NCBI RefSeq assembly: GCF_900142605.1
Contig: NZ_FRBL01000002.1
Coordinates: 682,001 to 746,000, forward strand
Direction of reading: 5' to 3'
Source of the DNA: Chitinophaga jiangningensis
Lineage (GTDB): Bacteria > Bacteroidota > Bacteroidia > Chitinophagales > Chitinophagaceae
DNA: 64,000 nucleotides
In this document: in pieces, positions 8,704-17,227 of the stretch
Layout of the letters: the number at the start of each line of letters is the position of its first letter
Numbering within the stretch: position 1 is the first letter of the stretch
The notes under the pieces: model-generated
The model's input: the letters and a program-made list of their open reading frames with translations, nothing else
Told to the model about the DNA's origin: nothing
The model's database searches: none
Translations under genes and position numbers: made by a program

Positions 8704-9612
8704 TTACACCATAGCTTCCTGGCATATCAGCTGGTCTTTCAGCACCTGTCGGCGGAAATCTGTGAAGTTGACACCTGAGTTATTTCTGAAAAATTTACTG
8801 AAATGCGAAGCATCTTCGAATCCAAGATCGTAGGCAATTTCTTTCATACTCATTTCAGAATAGCGTGCTTTCCGTTTGGCTTCCAGGATGATTTGCTGTT
8901 GTATATGGTAGCTGGCCGGGAATCCGGTGACGTGTTTCACTGTTCTGTTGAGATGACCAGGGGTTACCCAGAGTATGGCGGCGTAATCGGCTACCATCTT
9001 ACGTACGCGGAACTCCGCCCGCACGGCCTGCAGAAATTTTTCTGCCAGCACCTGTTCCGAACTAACGGTGGTGGTTACACTTTCTGCTACCGGCTGTTCG
9101 GCCAGGTATAGCAGGAATAGTTCGAAAAATCTTTTTAAGATAGGTTGCCTTACAGTGGCATGCGTCATGTATTCGCGGCGCAGCTTCAGCAGGATTTCTT
9201 CTGTTTCTGCCAGCAGCTCGCCTGTTATGGAAATGGCGGGGTTGGCGCGGAGGAATTGTTCCATGCCGTGCATTTCGTGTTGTTCCAGAAACTCGCGTGT
9301 TACATGGATACAAAATCCTTCGCAGTAATCATCTATCATGATCTTACGGAACTGGCCGGGCCTGAGGATGTGCACCGTGTAGTCGGAAAGGTTCCAGTCG
9401 GCCAGGTCAGCGATCATGGTGCCACTACCGGCTTTAAGCCAGATGATTTCATAGCAGTGCAGTTGTGTGGCCGCGGTCTGGTTTTGTTGTACCAGCCACG
9501 ACAAGGGTTCAATACTTATTCCTCCGTTAATGGTAACAGCTATCATGTTGCCCCGGTACTTCCCGCCATTTGCAGGAGTCAGATGTGGTGTTGCGTAGTA
9601 TGAGGGTGCCAT
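8704..9612 (-). CDS. AraC-family transcriptional regulator
   Basis: The 302-residue protein has an N-terminal cupin-like sensing domain (about 20-170). The C-terminal AraC domain has two helix-turn-helix units (about 200-295): the first around YAAILWVTPGHLNRTVK and the second EIAYDLGFEDASHFSKFFRN, the best conserved part of the family. It is divergent from the 2-oxoglutarate oxygenase gene. The 205-base gap holds an inverted repeat and phased direct repeats (9711-9770) that look like its operator, so the oxygenase is the obvious candidate target. The inducer is unknown. Confidence 0.92.
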   Translation of the reverse strand: MAPSYYATPHLTPANGGKYRGNMIAVTINGGISIEPLSWLVQQNQTAATQLHCYEIIWLKAGSGTMIADLADWNLSDYTVHILRPGQFRKIMIDDYCEGFCIHVTREFLEQHEMHGMEQFLRANPAISITGELLAETEEILLKLRREYMTHATVRQPILKRFFELFLLYLAEQPVAESVTTTVSSEQVLAEKFLQAVRAEFRVRKMVADYAAILWVTPGHLNRTVKHVTGFPASYHIQQQIILEAKRKARYSEMSMKEIAYDLGFEDASHFSKFFRNNSGVNFTDFRRQVLKDQLICQEAMV

Positions 9613-9710
9613 CGTCTATTGATTTAGTATAATGGCCTGTAGTAGTCAAGCGCCGTGCCATAGCCATATCTACTTAATAATCAATTAATTACAAGGATAT
9701 CATCGTAGTA

Positions 9711-9770
9711 TTTTAGCGAAATATCGCTAAAGACCTCCGTGTTTTAGTGATATTTCACCATTTTAGCAAG
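9711..9770. promoter_or_regulatory. Operator-like repeats between the AraC regulator and the oxygenase
   Basis: TTTTAG boxes start at 9711, 9742 and 9761. The first two extend into 18-base imperfect direct repeats (TTTTAGCGAAATATCGCT and TTTTAGTGATATTTCACC). Box spacings of 31 and 19 bases are close to three and two helical turns. The first copy also forms a perfect inverted repeat, TTTAGCGA-aata-TCGCTAAA, at 9712-9731. AraC proteins typically bind such phased repeats; that this one does is inference. Confidence 0.6.
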
Positions 9771-9817
9771 AACCGGGTTTAAGGGGCGTTGCAACAGGGA
9801 TACTTTTACAGAAAAAA

Positions 9818-10522
9818 ATGCAGAACGAAATAGCGCAGCTACCCTGGCAGATCTACCGTGAAACGCTGCACAACAAAGGATTTGTGATCATCGACAATTT
9901 TCTCAGTGAGGAGCAATGCGATGCGCTGAGGCAACAATACGATAATCCGGGATTGTATCGAAAAACCATTACTATGGAGCGGTATCGTTTTGGAAAAGGT
10001 GAGTATAAATATATGAAATACCCGCTTCCGCCTCTCATACAATCCTTACGGGAAGCGGTTTACGAGCAGATAGTGCCGGTAGCTAACCAATGGATGGAGC
10101 AGGTAAAATCAGACACGCGATACCCTCCGAAACTTTCGGAGTTACACGAGTTGTGTGCGGCACATCAGCAGGTGTTACCTACCGTATTAATTCTGAAGTA
10201 TCAACAGGATGGATTTAATACGCTGCACCAGGATTTATATGGCGATATCTTTTTTCCATTACAAATGGTATTTATGCTCACTGAGCCGGAGGCGGATTAC
10301 AGCGGCGGGGAGTTCGTCATCACGGAGCAAATACCAAGGGCGCAGTCGAAGGCCAATGTGCTGAAACCACGTAAAGGCAGCGTACTGATATTTGCCACTA
10401 ATTACCGGCCTGTAAAAGGTACACAGGGGTATTACCGGGTGAATATGAAACATGGTGTAAGTACGGTACATAACGGGCAGCGGTTTTCGCTGGGCGTTAT
10501 TTTTCATGATGCGTTAACGTGA
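9818..10522 (+). CDS. 2-oxoglutarate/Fe(II)-dependent oxygenase family protein
   Basis: This 234-residue cytoplasmic protein has the double-stranded beta-helix signature of the 2OG-Fe(II) oxygenases. The facial triad is His137-x-Asp139 (TLHQDLYGD) and His212 (MKHGVSTV), with Arg222 (QRFSLGVIFH) placed to bind the 2-oxoglutarate carboxylate. SGGEFVITEQIPRAQS in the core resembles the prolyl-hydroxylase-like branch. It would hydroxylate or demethylate a substrate that cannot be named from sequence. It is monocistronic, divergent from the AraC regulator and preceded by operator-like repeats. A TACTTTTA box at 9801 may be its -7 element, which would make a very short leader. Confidence 0.88.
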   Translation: MQNEIAQLPWQIYRETLHNKGFVIIDNFLSEEQCDALRQQYDNPGLYRKTITMERYRFGKGEYKYMKYPLPPLIQSLREAVYEQIVPVANQWMEQVKSDTRYPPKLSELHELCAAHQQVLPTVLILKYQQDGFNTLHQDLYGDIFFPLQMVFMLTEPEADYSGGEFVITEQIPRAQSKANVLKPRKGSVLIFATNYRPVKGTQGYYRVNMKHGVSTVHNGQRFSLGVIFHDALT

Positions 10523-10675
10523 GGATTTTTCCCGCAAAGAGGCGGAAGGATTTTAAGCTCGCAAAGACTTGTTTAGCTTTGGGCGCCTTCGGCGCCAGTA
10601 GAGCGGGTTTTTTTGCTCGCAAAGCAGCATAAGCAGGTAAGCAGCTAAGGATGGTGTTTTGTTGGATATATTAAC

Positions 10676-10745
10676 AGCGGTCCGCCTTCGGCGGACCGCT
10701 ATTCAATTAATAAGGAGACCGAAGGTCTCCTTATTAATTGAATAG
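10676..10745. repeat. Twin stem-loop element A
   Basis: Hairpin 1 (10676-10700) has an 11-bp perfect stem and loop TTC. Hairpin 2 (10699-10745) has a 22-bp perfect stem and loop GAA. Both tips are CC-NNN-GG. The last two bases of hairpin 1 are also the first two of hairpin 2. It lies between convergent genes with no T tract at either end. Confidence 0.85.
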
Positions 10746-10862
10746 GTTCTGGTAAAAAACAAAACCACCAAGGTTTTTAGTTATCCTTGATGGTCTTATC
10801 AAATTGGTAAGTTTAGCCCTAAAACTAAAAGTACTATATGATTTATTCTTCTAGTACTTTAA

Positions 10863-10889
10863 AACCTGGATGTTCGTACCATCCAGGTT
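10863..10889 (-). terminator. Candidate terminator for the TlpA-like gene
   Basis: A 10-bp perfect stem (AACCTGGATG / CATCCAGGTT) with a 7-base loop. On the minus strand it is followed by TTTTAAAG. It lies about 100 bases past the stop at 10992; two weaker hairpins follow further out (10828-10860 and 10764-10794). Confidence 0.4.
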
Positions 10890-10991
10890 ATTAATACAAA
10901 TTTAGGAAAATCTATACAAAATCACAAATTCAAATAAATACATTTTCAAATACGGAAACGAGGACAACCCTTTATTCCATAATCTGTTACG

Positions 10992-12152
10992 TTATTTGCT
11001 CAATTGCTTCGCCAGCACTGCATGCAGCTTTTCACCACGCAGGTTTGAAGCCACAATCTTGCCATCCGGATCGATCAGGAAATTAGTAGGAATTCCACTT
11101 ACCATATACATTTTTGAGATATCACCGCTCCACCATTTCAGCTCACTTACATGATGCCAGTTAAGCCCGTCTTTTGCGATGGCTTCCACCCAGGCATCCT
11201 TAGCACCGGCGCGGTCGAGAGATACCCCGAGGATATCGAAACCTTTATCTTTAAATGCATTGTAGGCTTTCACTACGTTAGGGTTTTCAGCGCGGCAGGG
11301 TCCACACCAGCTGGCCCAGAAATCAATCAGCACATATTTACCACGCAGGTCGGAGAGCTTCAGACTTTTACCATCAGGTGTTTCAGCTGCGAAGTCAGGT
11401 GCCAGCTGCCCAGGCGCAAACCTGGCGGATTTTTCAATCTGCTCCCCTATTTGTTTACCCAGTGCAGTGTTGCGCAGTTTCGCGTTAAAGCGGTTGTAGG
11501 TTTGCTGCATCGGTGCAATGTCCACAATCCTGCGGGTAGTTTGTGTGCTCAGCAGGTATAACGCCAGGTAACTGTTGGTATGTGTACGGATATACGCATC
11601 ACGGATCGCTTCATTTTTTGCAAAAGCTACATCCATTACTTCCATCTGCGCTGCTCTGCCGGTGGTATCCGTACGTTTCCGATCCATCAGCAGCGCACGT
11701 GCCGAATCCATAATTTTATTGGCAGGTGCCAGTAGGGCGTTATAGGCAATGTATTCGTTCGTGAGTTTGGAGCCACTCACTTTCGCCTGTTCCAAAATAT
11801 TGCGGGCAGTGGTTTTACCGGTAGCGTCGATGCTTAGTTTATCCTTTACATCCAGGAACAAAGTTCTGGCGCCGTAAATCAACTCGCCATCAACATATTT
11901 ACGCATGGTAAGGGTAACCATTTGCGGATCATCCAGTGCACCACTGAAAGTAAATGCACCATTTACTACTATAGCAGAATCCATTAGTACCACCCGGGAA
12001 GCTTTCATGTCCCCCTTGCGAAGAAATACTTTTTCACCGTTCATCTCAGCAGGTACCTTCCCACTAATTTTAAATTCGTTTTGTGCAAACAAGGATACAG
12101 ACGACAGCAACGTAGCCGTCATAAAGGCGGTTGTTTTGAAGTGTGACATCAT
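10992..12152 (-). CDS. TlpA-like thioredoxin-fold protein with DUF4369 N-terminus (copy 1)
   Basis: The 386-residue exported protein has a signal peptide (1-23), a DUF4369-type beta domain (about 25-125), a helical linker and a C-terminal TlpA/AhpC-TSA thioredoxin fold (about 248-386). The redox motif is WCGPC with Cys283 and Cys286. The helix after it (RAENPNVVKAYNAFKDKGF) and the cis-Pro region (VSGIPTNFLIDPDGK) are intact. It should reduce or rearrange disulfides in the periplasm or at the outer membrane; partners are unknown. It is a tandem paralogue of the next gene upstream: the thioredoxin halves are nearly the same and the N-terminal halves have diverged. Twin stem-loop B sits just upstream of it. 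Confidence 0.93.
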   Translation of the reverse strand: MMSHFKTTAFMTATLLSSVSLFAQNEFKISGKVPAEMNGEKVFLRKGDMKASRVVLMDSAIVVNGAFTFSGALDDPQMVTLTMRKYVDGELIYGARTLFLDVKDKLSIDATGKTTARNILEQAKVSGSKLTNEYIAYNALLAPANKIMDSARALLMDRKRTDTTGRAAQMEVMDVAFAKNEAIRDAYIRTHTNSYLALYLLSTQTTRRIVDIAPMQQTYNRFNAKLRNTALGKQIGEQIEKSARFAPGQLAPDFAAETPDGKSLKLSDLRGKYVLIDFWASWCGPCRAENPNVVKAYNAFKDKGFDILGVSLDRAGAKDAWVEAIAKDGLNWHHVSELKWWSGDISKMYMVSGIPTNFLIDPDGKIVASNLRGEKLHAVLAKQLSK

Positions 12153-12190
12153 GGTTGGTTATAAGTTGACATTCATATCATCAAATGAAT

Positions 12191-12267
12191 TTTCGATTTA
12201 GATGGAGACCTTCGGTCTCCATCTAAATCGAAACTGGTCCGCCAAAGGCGGACCAGTTTCGATTTAG
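12191..12267. repeat. Twin stem-loop element B
   Basis: Hairpin 1 (12191-12233) has a 20-bp perfect stem and loop TTC. Hairpin 2 (12223-12267) has a 21-bp perfect stem and loop AAA. The 11 bases at 12223-12233 belong to both stems, so only one hairpin can be complete at a time. It lies between the two TlpA-like paralogues. Confidence 0.88.
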
Positions 12268-12285
12268 CACCTGTAAAAAATGTGC

Positions 12286-13449
12286 TTATTTATTCAATTC
12301 CTTCGCCAGCACCTCGTGCAGCTTTTCACCACGCAGGTTAGAAGCCACGATCTTACCATTCGGATCGATCAGGAAGTTAGCAGGAATACCATTGATCATG
12401 TACATTTTAGAGATGTCACCGTTCCACCATTTCAGCTCACTTACATGGTGCCATGCCAGGCCATCCTTTTCGATTGCTCCTACCCATGCATCCTTTGCAC
12501 CTGGTCTGTCCAGTGATACACCCAGGATATCGAAACCTTTATCTTTAAAGGCGTTGTATGCGCTTACCACATTTGGGTTTTCAGCGCGGCAAGGTCCGCA
12601 CCAGCTGGCCCAGAAATCAATCAGGATATATTTACCACGGAGGTCAGAAAGTTTCAGTGTTTTACCGTCTGGAGTTTCGGCTGCAAAGTCAGGCGCTACC
12701 TGTCCTTTAGCGAATCTGGCAGACTTCTCAATCTGGCTGGCAACAGATTTACCCAGCTCAGTAGCGCGCAATTTGCTGTTTAATGCATTAAAAGTTTTCT
12801 GGAAACCTTCCACATCTTCAATCCTGCGGGAAGCCATGCCGCTCAGCAGGTATAAGGTGATGTAGCTGTTGGTATTCTTCTTAATAAATTCATCCTTGAT
12901 TTTATCGTTCTGCTCATACAGTTCTTCCCATTTAGTACGCAGTGCATACATACCGGTAGTATCTGTTTGCATGGTAGTCATCGCGATGTTACGCAGGGAG
13001 TCCATACCCTTGTTACCGGGTGCCAGCAAAGCCTGGTAACCATCGTACTCTTTCTGCAGTTTAGAACCGCTTACTTTAGCTTTGGCATCATCGAAGATAG
13101 CTGTACCGGTGGCTGTTTCAGGCACTTCAATTTTAACCTGATCTTTTTTATCAACGATCAGTCCCTTTCTACCGCCCAGGCTACTGCCTTCAGCACGCTT
13201 CATTACGTAAACGGTCATTACTTTAGGTTCTTCCGTCTGACCTTTGAAGGAAAAGGTACCGTTGGTAACTACTGCCGAATCGAACGGTGTGCGTGCCATT
13301 GTTTGGCCTTCCCCTTTAATGAGGAACACTTTTTCGCCGTTCAGCGCAGCGGGAACCTTACCGGTAATGCTATAATCCTGTGCCATTAAAGTCATGGACG
13401 ACAGCAGGGAAGCTGTCAGGAAAAAGGCTGGTTTCATGTTTGATTTCAT
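12286..13449 (-). CDS. TlpA-like thioredoxin-fold protein with DUF4369 N-terminus (copy 2)
   Basis: This 387-residue paralogue of the neighbouring gene has the same layout: signal peptide (1-24), DUF4369-like domain (about 27-125), helical linker and thioredoxin fold with WCGPC at Cys284/Cys287. The last 140 residues differ from copy 1 at few positions, for example NGIPANFLIDPNGK against SGIPTNFLIDPDGK. The N-terminal domain is clearly more divergent, as expected if that domain chooses the partner. A TAGATTTG promoter box (13473-13480, minus strand) gives a leader of about 18 bases, so this copy has its own promoter. Twin stem-loops flank the gene on both sides. Confidence 0.93.
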   Translation of the reverse strand: MKSNMKPAFFLTASLLSSMTLMAQDYSITGKVPAALNGEKVFLIKGEGQTMARTPFDSAVVTNGTFSFKGQTEEPKVMTVYVMKRAEGSSLGGRKGLIVDKKDQVKIEVPETATGTAIFDDAKAKVSGSKLQKEYDGYQALLAPGNKGMDSLRNIAMTTMQTDTTGMYALRTKWEELYEQNDKIKDEFIKKNTNSYITLYLLSGMASRRIEDVEGFQKTFNALNSKLRATELGKSVASQIEKSARFAKGQVAPDFAAETPDGKTLKLSDLRGKYILIDFWASWCGPCRAENPNVVSAYNAFKDKGFDILGVSLDRPGAKDAWVGAIEKDGLAWHHVSELKWWNGDISKMYMINGIPANFLIDPNGKIVASNLRGEKLHEVLAKELNK

Positions 13450-13472
13450 GTGGTTGGTTAGTTATATGCCAA

Positions 13473-13480
13473 CAAATCTA
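13473..13480 (-). promoter_or_regulatory. Candidate -7 box of TlpA-like copy 2
   Basis: The minus strand reads TAGATTTG, a perfect TAnnTTTG match, 24 bases before the ATG at 13449. The -33 element is not obvious. Confidence 0.4.
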
Positions 13481-13556
13481 ACGTATTTGGAGTAACGGAG
13501 ATGCAGGTCTGTATAAGTGGCAAGTTTTCCTTGTTCAGCGGAGATTTGTGTTTTGT

Positions 13557-13635
13557 CGAAAGTTCTCGCCCGGCCTGAGGCCGGGCGAGAACTTTCGTTT
13601 CTGAATGGCCCCTTCGGGGCCATACAGAAACGAAA
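13557..13635. repeat. Twin stem-loop element C
   Basis: Hairpin 1 (13557-13597) has a 19-bp perfect stem and loop TGA. Hairpin 2 (13593-13635) has a 20-bp stem with one A.A mismatch and loop TTC. The bases TTTCG at 13593-13597 are shared by both. Hairpin 2 ends at the base next to the sulfatase stop codon (13636). Confidence 0.88.
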
Positions 13636-14961
13636 CTAATTGGGCGTATTCCCATCATACTTATCTAAAAGCGCCTGCAACTCCTTCACTTTCTCCGGAT
13701 ATTGCGCCGCCACATTATACTGCTCTCTCACATCTTCCTTCAGGTTAAACAGCTCCACGGTACTATCCGCTACCTTGCTGCCTCCACGGCGGAATTTCCA
13801 GTCGCCCACCCGGATAGCCTCTGCCACACCGTAGTTGACATAATAAATCGGAGAATGCGTATAGTGCTCCACTTTACCCGTCAGCAGGGCATCCACCGGC
13901 TCACCGTCCAGCTTGCGACCGGCAGGCAGCGGGGCGTTGGTCCATTTAGCCAGGGTAGGCAGCACGTCCATGCTGGTAAATACATCTGATATCTCCTTAC
14001 CCACCGGTACATGATTTTTCCAGTAGAGAATAAATGGTACCCGGTGACCACCTTCATAGGTATCTCCTTTTTTGCCCCTGAAAATACCCTGACTACCCAC
14101 ATGCCATGGCTTGGTATGGTTGTCCTTAGACATGCGGTCCGGGAAATCTATCCACGGGCCGTTATCACTGGTGAATATAAAGATGGTATTATCCGCCAGC
14201 CCCTGTTGTTCCAGCGCCTGCCATATCTGGGCGAGACCACCGTCAATCTCTTCAATTACATCTCCATACAAACCACCCGGCGAATGACCTTTGTACTTAC
14301 TGGAAGCATCCACGGGCAAATGCGGCATGTTGTGCGCCAGGTAAAGGAAAAACGGCTGATCCTTTTTCTGCTGTTGAATGTATTTGATCGCCTCCTTGGT
14401 GTACAGCCCTGTTAAACTGGTGTCCTGCGGCCTGATCACCTCCGGCGAAGTGTTGCGGAAAATCTTTATGGTCGTATCCGTTACTACGTAAGGGAACCGG
14501 TAGTCATGGCTGTACAGCATCCCGAAATACTGTTCAAAACCCTGTGCAGTAGGCAGGTTGTAAGGTTGAATATCTCCCATATGCCATTTCCCGATCATGG
14601 CCGTATGATACCCTACACCTTTCAGCATTTCAGCGATGGTAACATCTTCATCCGGCAAACCAATCTTATAACCCGGAGGGATAGGGAAGTTCAGCTGCGA
14701 CCTGGTGGGATACCGGCCCGTCATCAGCGACACACGGGAAGGCGTACACGTAGGGGACGATACCATGTAACCGGTGGACTTCACCCCCTTCCGGGCCATA
14801 TTATCCAGAAACGGTGTGCGGATCAGCGGATTACCATAACAGCTCAGATCACTGTACCCCATATCATCCGTGAGTACTAGGATTACATTGGGTCGCTTTT
14901 GCGCGGTGGCACCATGTACCAGGCCAGCCATCAGCAACAAACTAAGCAGTCTCTTTTTCAT
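13636..14961 (-). CDS. Sulfatase (arylsulfatase family S1)
   Basis: The 441-residue exported enzyme has a signal peptide (1-20) and the alkaline-phosphatase-like sulfatase fold. The metal-binding start is NVILVLTDDMGYSDLSCYG. The active-site motif CTPSR has Cys72 as the formylglycine precursor (C-x-P-x-R), followed by LMTGRYPTR. The second metal site is in FIFTSDNGPW. It needs a formylglycine-generating enzyme, which is not in this window. It hydrolyses sulfate esters, most likely on glycans, as suggested by the SusC/SusD systems further on. It stands alone and is only distantly similar to the two tandem sulfatases at 34-37 kb. Confidence 0.93.
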   Translation of the reverse strand: MKKRLLSLLLMAGLVHGATAQKRPNVILVLTDDMGYSDLSCYGNPLIRTPFLDNMARKGVKSTGYMVSSPTCTPSRVSLMTGRYPTRSQLNFPIPPGYKIGLPDEDVTIAEMLKGVGYHTAMIGKWHMGDIQPYNLPTAQGFEQYFGMLYSHDYRFPYVVTDTTIKIFRNTSPEVIRPQDTSLTGLYTKEAIKYIQQQKKDQPFFLYLAHNMPHLPVDASSKYKGHSPGGLYGDVIEEIDGGLAQIWQALEQQGLADNTIFIFTSDNGPWIDFPDRMSKDNHTKPWHVGSQGIFRGKKGDTYEGGHRVPFILYWKNHVPVGKEISDVFTSMDVLPTLAKWTNAPLPAGRKLDGEPVDALLTGKVEHYTHSPIYYVNYGVAEAIRVGDWKFRRGGSKVADSTVELFNLKEDVREQYNVAAQYPEKVKELQALLDKYDGNTPN

Positions 14962-15011
14962 ATGTTCAATGTTTGCTTTTTATCTTTCTGAGGAATAAAG
15001 ATAATAGCAAT

Positions 15012-15054
15012 TCCGAATTTTCTCTGCCACCTTAGGTGACAGAGAAAATTCGGA
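15012..15054. repeat. Single stem-loop related to the twin elements (D)
   Basis: The stem has 15 bp, one C.A mismatch, then 4 bp, with tip CC-TTA-GG. No second hairpin is paired with it, so it may be a solo or decayed member of the family. It lies about 50 bases upstream of the sulfatase start, past the terminator at 15152-15175. Confidence 0.7.
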
Positions 15055-15151
15055 GGCTGGCCCCGACCGGCGACAGCTACTCAACTACTTACAACCTACG
15101 GAACCGCAGCATAGCTGCCTGCAATAAAACCGATGTCCATCATGCAGCTTA

Positions 15152-15175
15152 ATAAAAAAGGCTCCCTAAGGAGCC
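15152..15175 (-). terminator. Intrinsic terminator of the T9SS adhesin operon
   Basis: The minus strand reads GGCTCC-TTAG-GGAGCC followed by TTTTTTATT. This is a textbook Rho-independent terminator, about 50 bases past the stop of the OmpA-family gene at 15228. Confidence 0.85.
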
Positions 15176-15227
15176 AGTTTTGATTTTTAGTGCTTCAGCA
15201 TGTCGTTTCCGTAGGGGGTATTTCAAT

Positions 15228-17201
15228 TTATTCTTTTAGTATTTCTACTTCTGTTCGCCTGTTTACTTCATGTTCTGCATCGGTACAGCTCACCCCTTTT
15301 TTACAATGATTCAGCAGGTTAGTATCGCCCCTGCCGGCAGAACTGATGCGTTGCCGGCTGATACCGTGATTAATCAGGTACTCCACTGCTGAGGCAGCAC
15401 GCTTTTTGGAGAGCTGCAGGTTATAGGCAGATGAACCGCGACTGTCAGTATACGATACCAGTCGCACATGCATCGTAGGATGCGCACGCAGAATATTTGC
15501 CAGGCTATCCAGCACCAGCGCGGCATCCGGACGAATATCCCACTTATCAAAATCGTAGTTGAAGTTTTCCAGTACGAACTTGGTACCAGCTTTTAATGGT
15601 TTATCACGACAAATAATTTTCTCTATCGTTTCGCCATCCTGCATACCGCGCGTATTGAATTCTATTGAATCCACCCTTACTCCATTTTCCACTATCCGTA
15701 TCACGTAATCTGTTTCTTTTTCCAGGGTGAGATGAATCTCCCTGTTCGGGTCACCGTTAAAGCACCAGCCCATATCCCGCTGCCGGTTATAGATGTAAAT
15801 GCAGGCGCCGGTTAATGGCGGGCATACCTTGCCGGTGAACGGTATCGTAAGTCCGGGCGGCACATAGCGATGAATGATTTCCATCTCATAAGCAGCGTAA
15901 ATATCGTCACTGCCAAAGCCACCGGTTCGGTTGGATGCAAAGTAGCCACCACTATCTCCATAATTCATATAGTAGAAATCATCAGCGGAAGAGTTGAACG
16001 GATAGCGCAGGTTTTGCGGCGTACTCCACTGCGCTTTACTGCCACCGCTGCTAAACATATCAAAGCCTCCCATGCCGGTATGGCCTTTACTGCTGAAATA
16101 CAAGGTACCATCCGGCGCCACGGTAGGAAACTCCTCATCATCGGCTGTATTGATGGCCGGGCCGCAATTCACGGGTGTACCCCAGCTGCCACCGGATAGT
16201 CTTTCACAATACCAGATATCCGTGCCGCCGGCGCCACCAGGCATGTCAGATGCAAAATAGAGTACGCTCTCATCGTTACTGAGGGCTGCGTGGCCCAGTG
16301 AGTACTGATCAGGCTTATTGTACTGAAAGGGCTTTGGCTCGCTCCAGTTGCCGTTTGCATCTCTCTGTGATGTAAAAAGCTCCAGCCGCCTGTAACCATA
16401 TTTAATTCTGGGACGGGTATCAGATTTTTGCGCCGGCATTTTCTTATCCGGGAAAGTGAAGGTGACAAAGCTGTTGTTAAAAGACTTGTCGAATGCAATG
16501 GGCCCCACGTGATAACGGGTATCATTAAACGAAGGTGAATAATCATCAATAAACACATTGCCATAACTTCCGGTATCGGCTACATATAATGTATAATAAG
16601 GGCGGTTTGTGCGACCATAATCATTTCTGTTAAACTTACTCCCGGGTTTCAGTTTATTCTTCATCAGCGTGTCAGACATAAACACCACTCCTCCGGGCAC
16701 ACGCGTGGCGCCCCAGTCGGAATGCGAGGAATTGAGCCGCTGCACGTTGCTGATGCTCGCATCCACCGGATGCTGCATCCATAGCACCGCCGAATCGCAA
16801 CCCGCTATTCTTTCATTTACCAGCACCGCCTGCGGATTGCTTTGTGCATATTGTCCATAAGCTGTTTTTGCTTCCTCATAGCGGCCTAAGCTCTTCAGCG
16901 CATCTGCATAAAACAAACGGCTTTCAGGCGGAGCATCGCTATGTGCCAGCAATTTAGGATACCATTCCGCGGCGGCTGTGTAGTTATTGGTTTGCCGGTA
17001 GCAATCTGCCAGTTTCACCAGCACGGCGGTCGTGGTCTTATCTTTTTTCTTATCTGCAATCCGCTTGTACATGGAGGCTGCGCGGGCATATTCGTATTTG
17101 TCATACAATATATCCGCCTGCGCCTGTAAAGTTTTTTGCTCCTGCGCCAGGGCTACCAGACTGGAAAAAAATATGATGAGTAAAACTGAAATTCTTCTCA
17201 T
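15228..17201 (-). CDS. TPR/PD40/OmpA-family outer-membrane protein (PorE-like)
   Basis: The 657-residue protein has a signal peptide (1-19), TPR repeats (about 25-130) and a WD40-like PD40 beta-propeller (about 150-430; FASDMPGGAGGTDIWYCER and YFSSKGHTGMGGFDMFSSG are typical blades). It ends in an OmpA-type peptidoglycan-binding domain (about 540-655; YTDSRGSSAYNLQLSKKRA). This is the architecture of PorE-like proteins that anchor type IX secretion parts to peptidoglycan. It is the last gene of the adhesin - PorP/SprF - OmpA operon, 26 bases after PorP/SprF, and is followed by a strong terminator. It probably helps export or anchor the giant adhesin rather than serving as the core PorE of the cell. 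Confidence 0.9.
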   Translation of the reverse strand: MRRISVLLIIFFSSLVALAQEQKTLQAQADILYDKYEYARAASMYKRIADKKKDKTTTAVLVKLADCYRQTNNYTAAAEWYPKLLAHSDAPPESRLFYADALKSLGRYEEAKTAYGQYAQSNPQAVLVNERIAGCDSAVLWMQHPVDASISNVQRLNSSHSDWGATRVPGGVVFMSDTLMKNKLKPGSKFNRNDYGRTNRPYYTLYVADTGSYGNVFIDDYSPSFNDTRYHVGPIAFDKSFNNSFVTFTFPDKKMPAQKSDTRPRIKYGYRRLELFTSQRDANGNWSEPKPFQYNKPDQYSLGHAALSNDESVLYFASDMPGGAGGTDIWYCERLSGGSWGTPVNCGPAINTADDEEFPTVAPDGTLYFSSKGHTGMGGFDMFSSGGSKAQWSTPQNLRYPFNSSADDFYYMNYGDSGGYFASNRTGGFGSDDIYAAYEMEIIHRYVPPGLTIPFTGKVCPPLTGACIYIYNRQRDMGWCFNGDPNREIHLTLEKETDYVIRIVENGVRVDSIEFNTRGMQDGETIEKIICRDKPLKAGTKFVLENFNYDFDKWDIRPDAALVLDSLANILRAHPTMHVRLVSYTDSRGSSAYNLQLSKKRAASAVEYLINHGISRQRISSAGRGDTNLLNHCKKGVSCTDAEHEVNRRTEVEILKE

Positions 17202-17227
17202 AGTCTTTATTTAAGAATCAAGCGGAA

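Larger units (their letters stand above)
10523..10991. other. Convergent intergenic region rich in hairpins and CGCAAAG words
   Basis: No gene is seen in these 469 bases. They hold three CGCAAAG words (10533, 10560 and 10618; the last two extend to GCTCGCAAAG), a 6-bp GGCGCC hairpin with a TTC loop (10582-10596), a twin stem-loop (10676-10745) and three further hairpins (10764-10794, 10828-10860 and 10863-10889). Confidence 0.6.

Noticed and set aside
10533..10624. CGCAAAG words at 10533, 10560 and 10618 as a possible CRISPR or regulatory array
   Set aside because: Only 7-10 bases are shared and spacings are 27 and 58 bases, with no spacer structure; such words are common in Bacteroidota intergenic DNA.
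10687..10691. CTTCGG tips of the hairpins as UUCG tetraloops
   Set aside because: Pairing as a C(UUCG)G tetraloop shifts the register and breaks the stem; only the 3-base loop TTC keeps the long perfect stems.
10676..10745. Twin stem-loops as ordinary Rho-independent terminators
   Set aside because: No T tract follows either hairpin, while classical terminators with T tracts do exist in this window; element E is also not at a gene end. A terminator role of another kind is not excluded.
13458..13658. Minus-strand reading frame of 66 codons
   Set aside because: It runs through twin stem-loop C and overlaps the sulfatase end; its codons are those of hairpin arms, and the product has no domain or signal.
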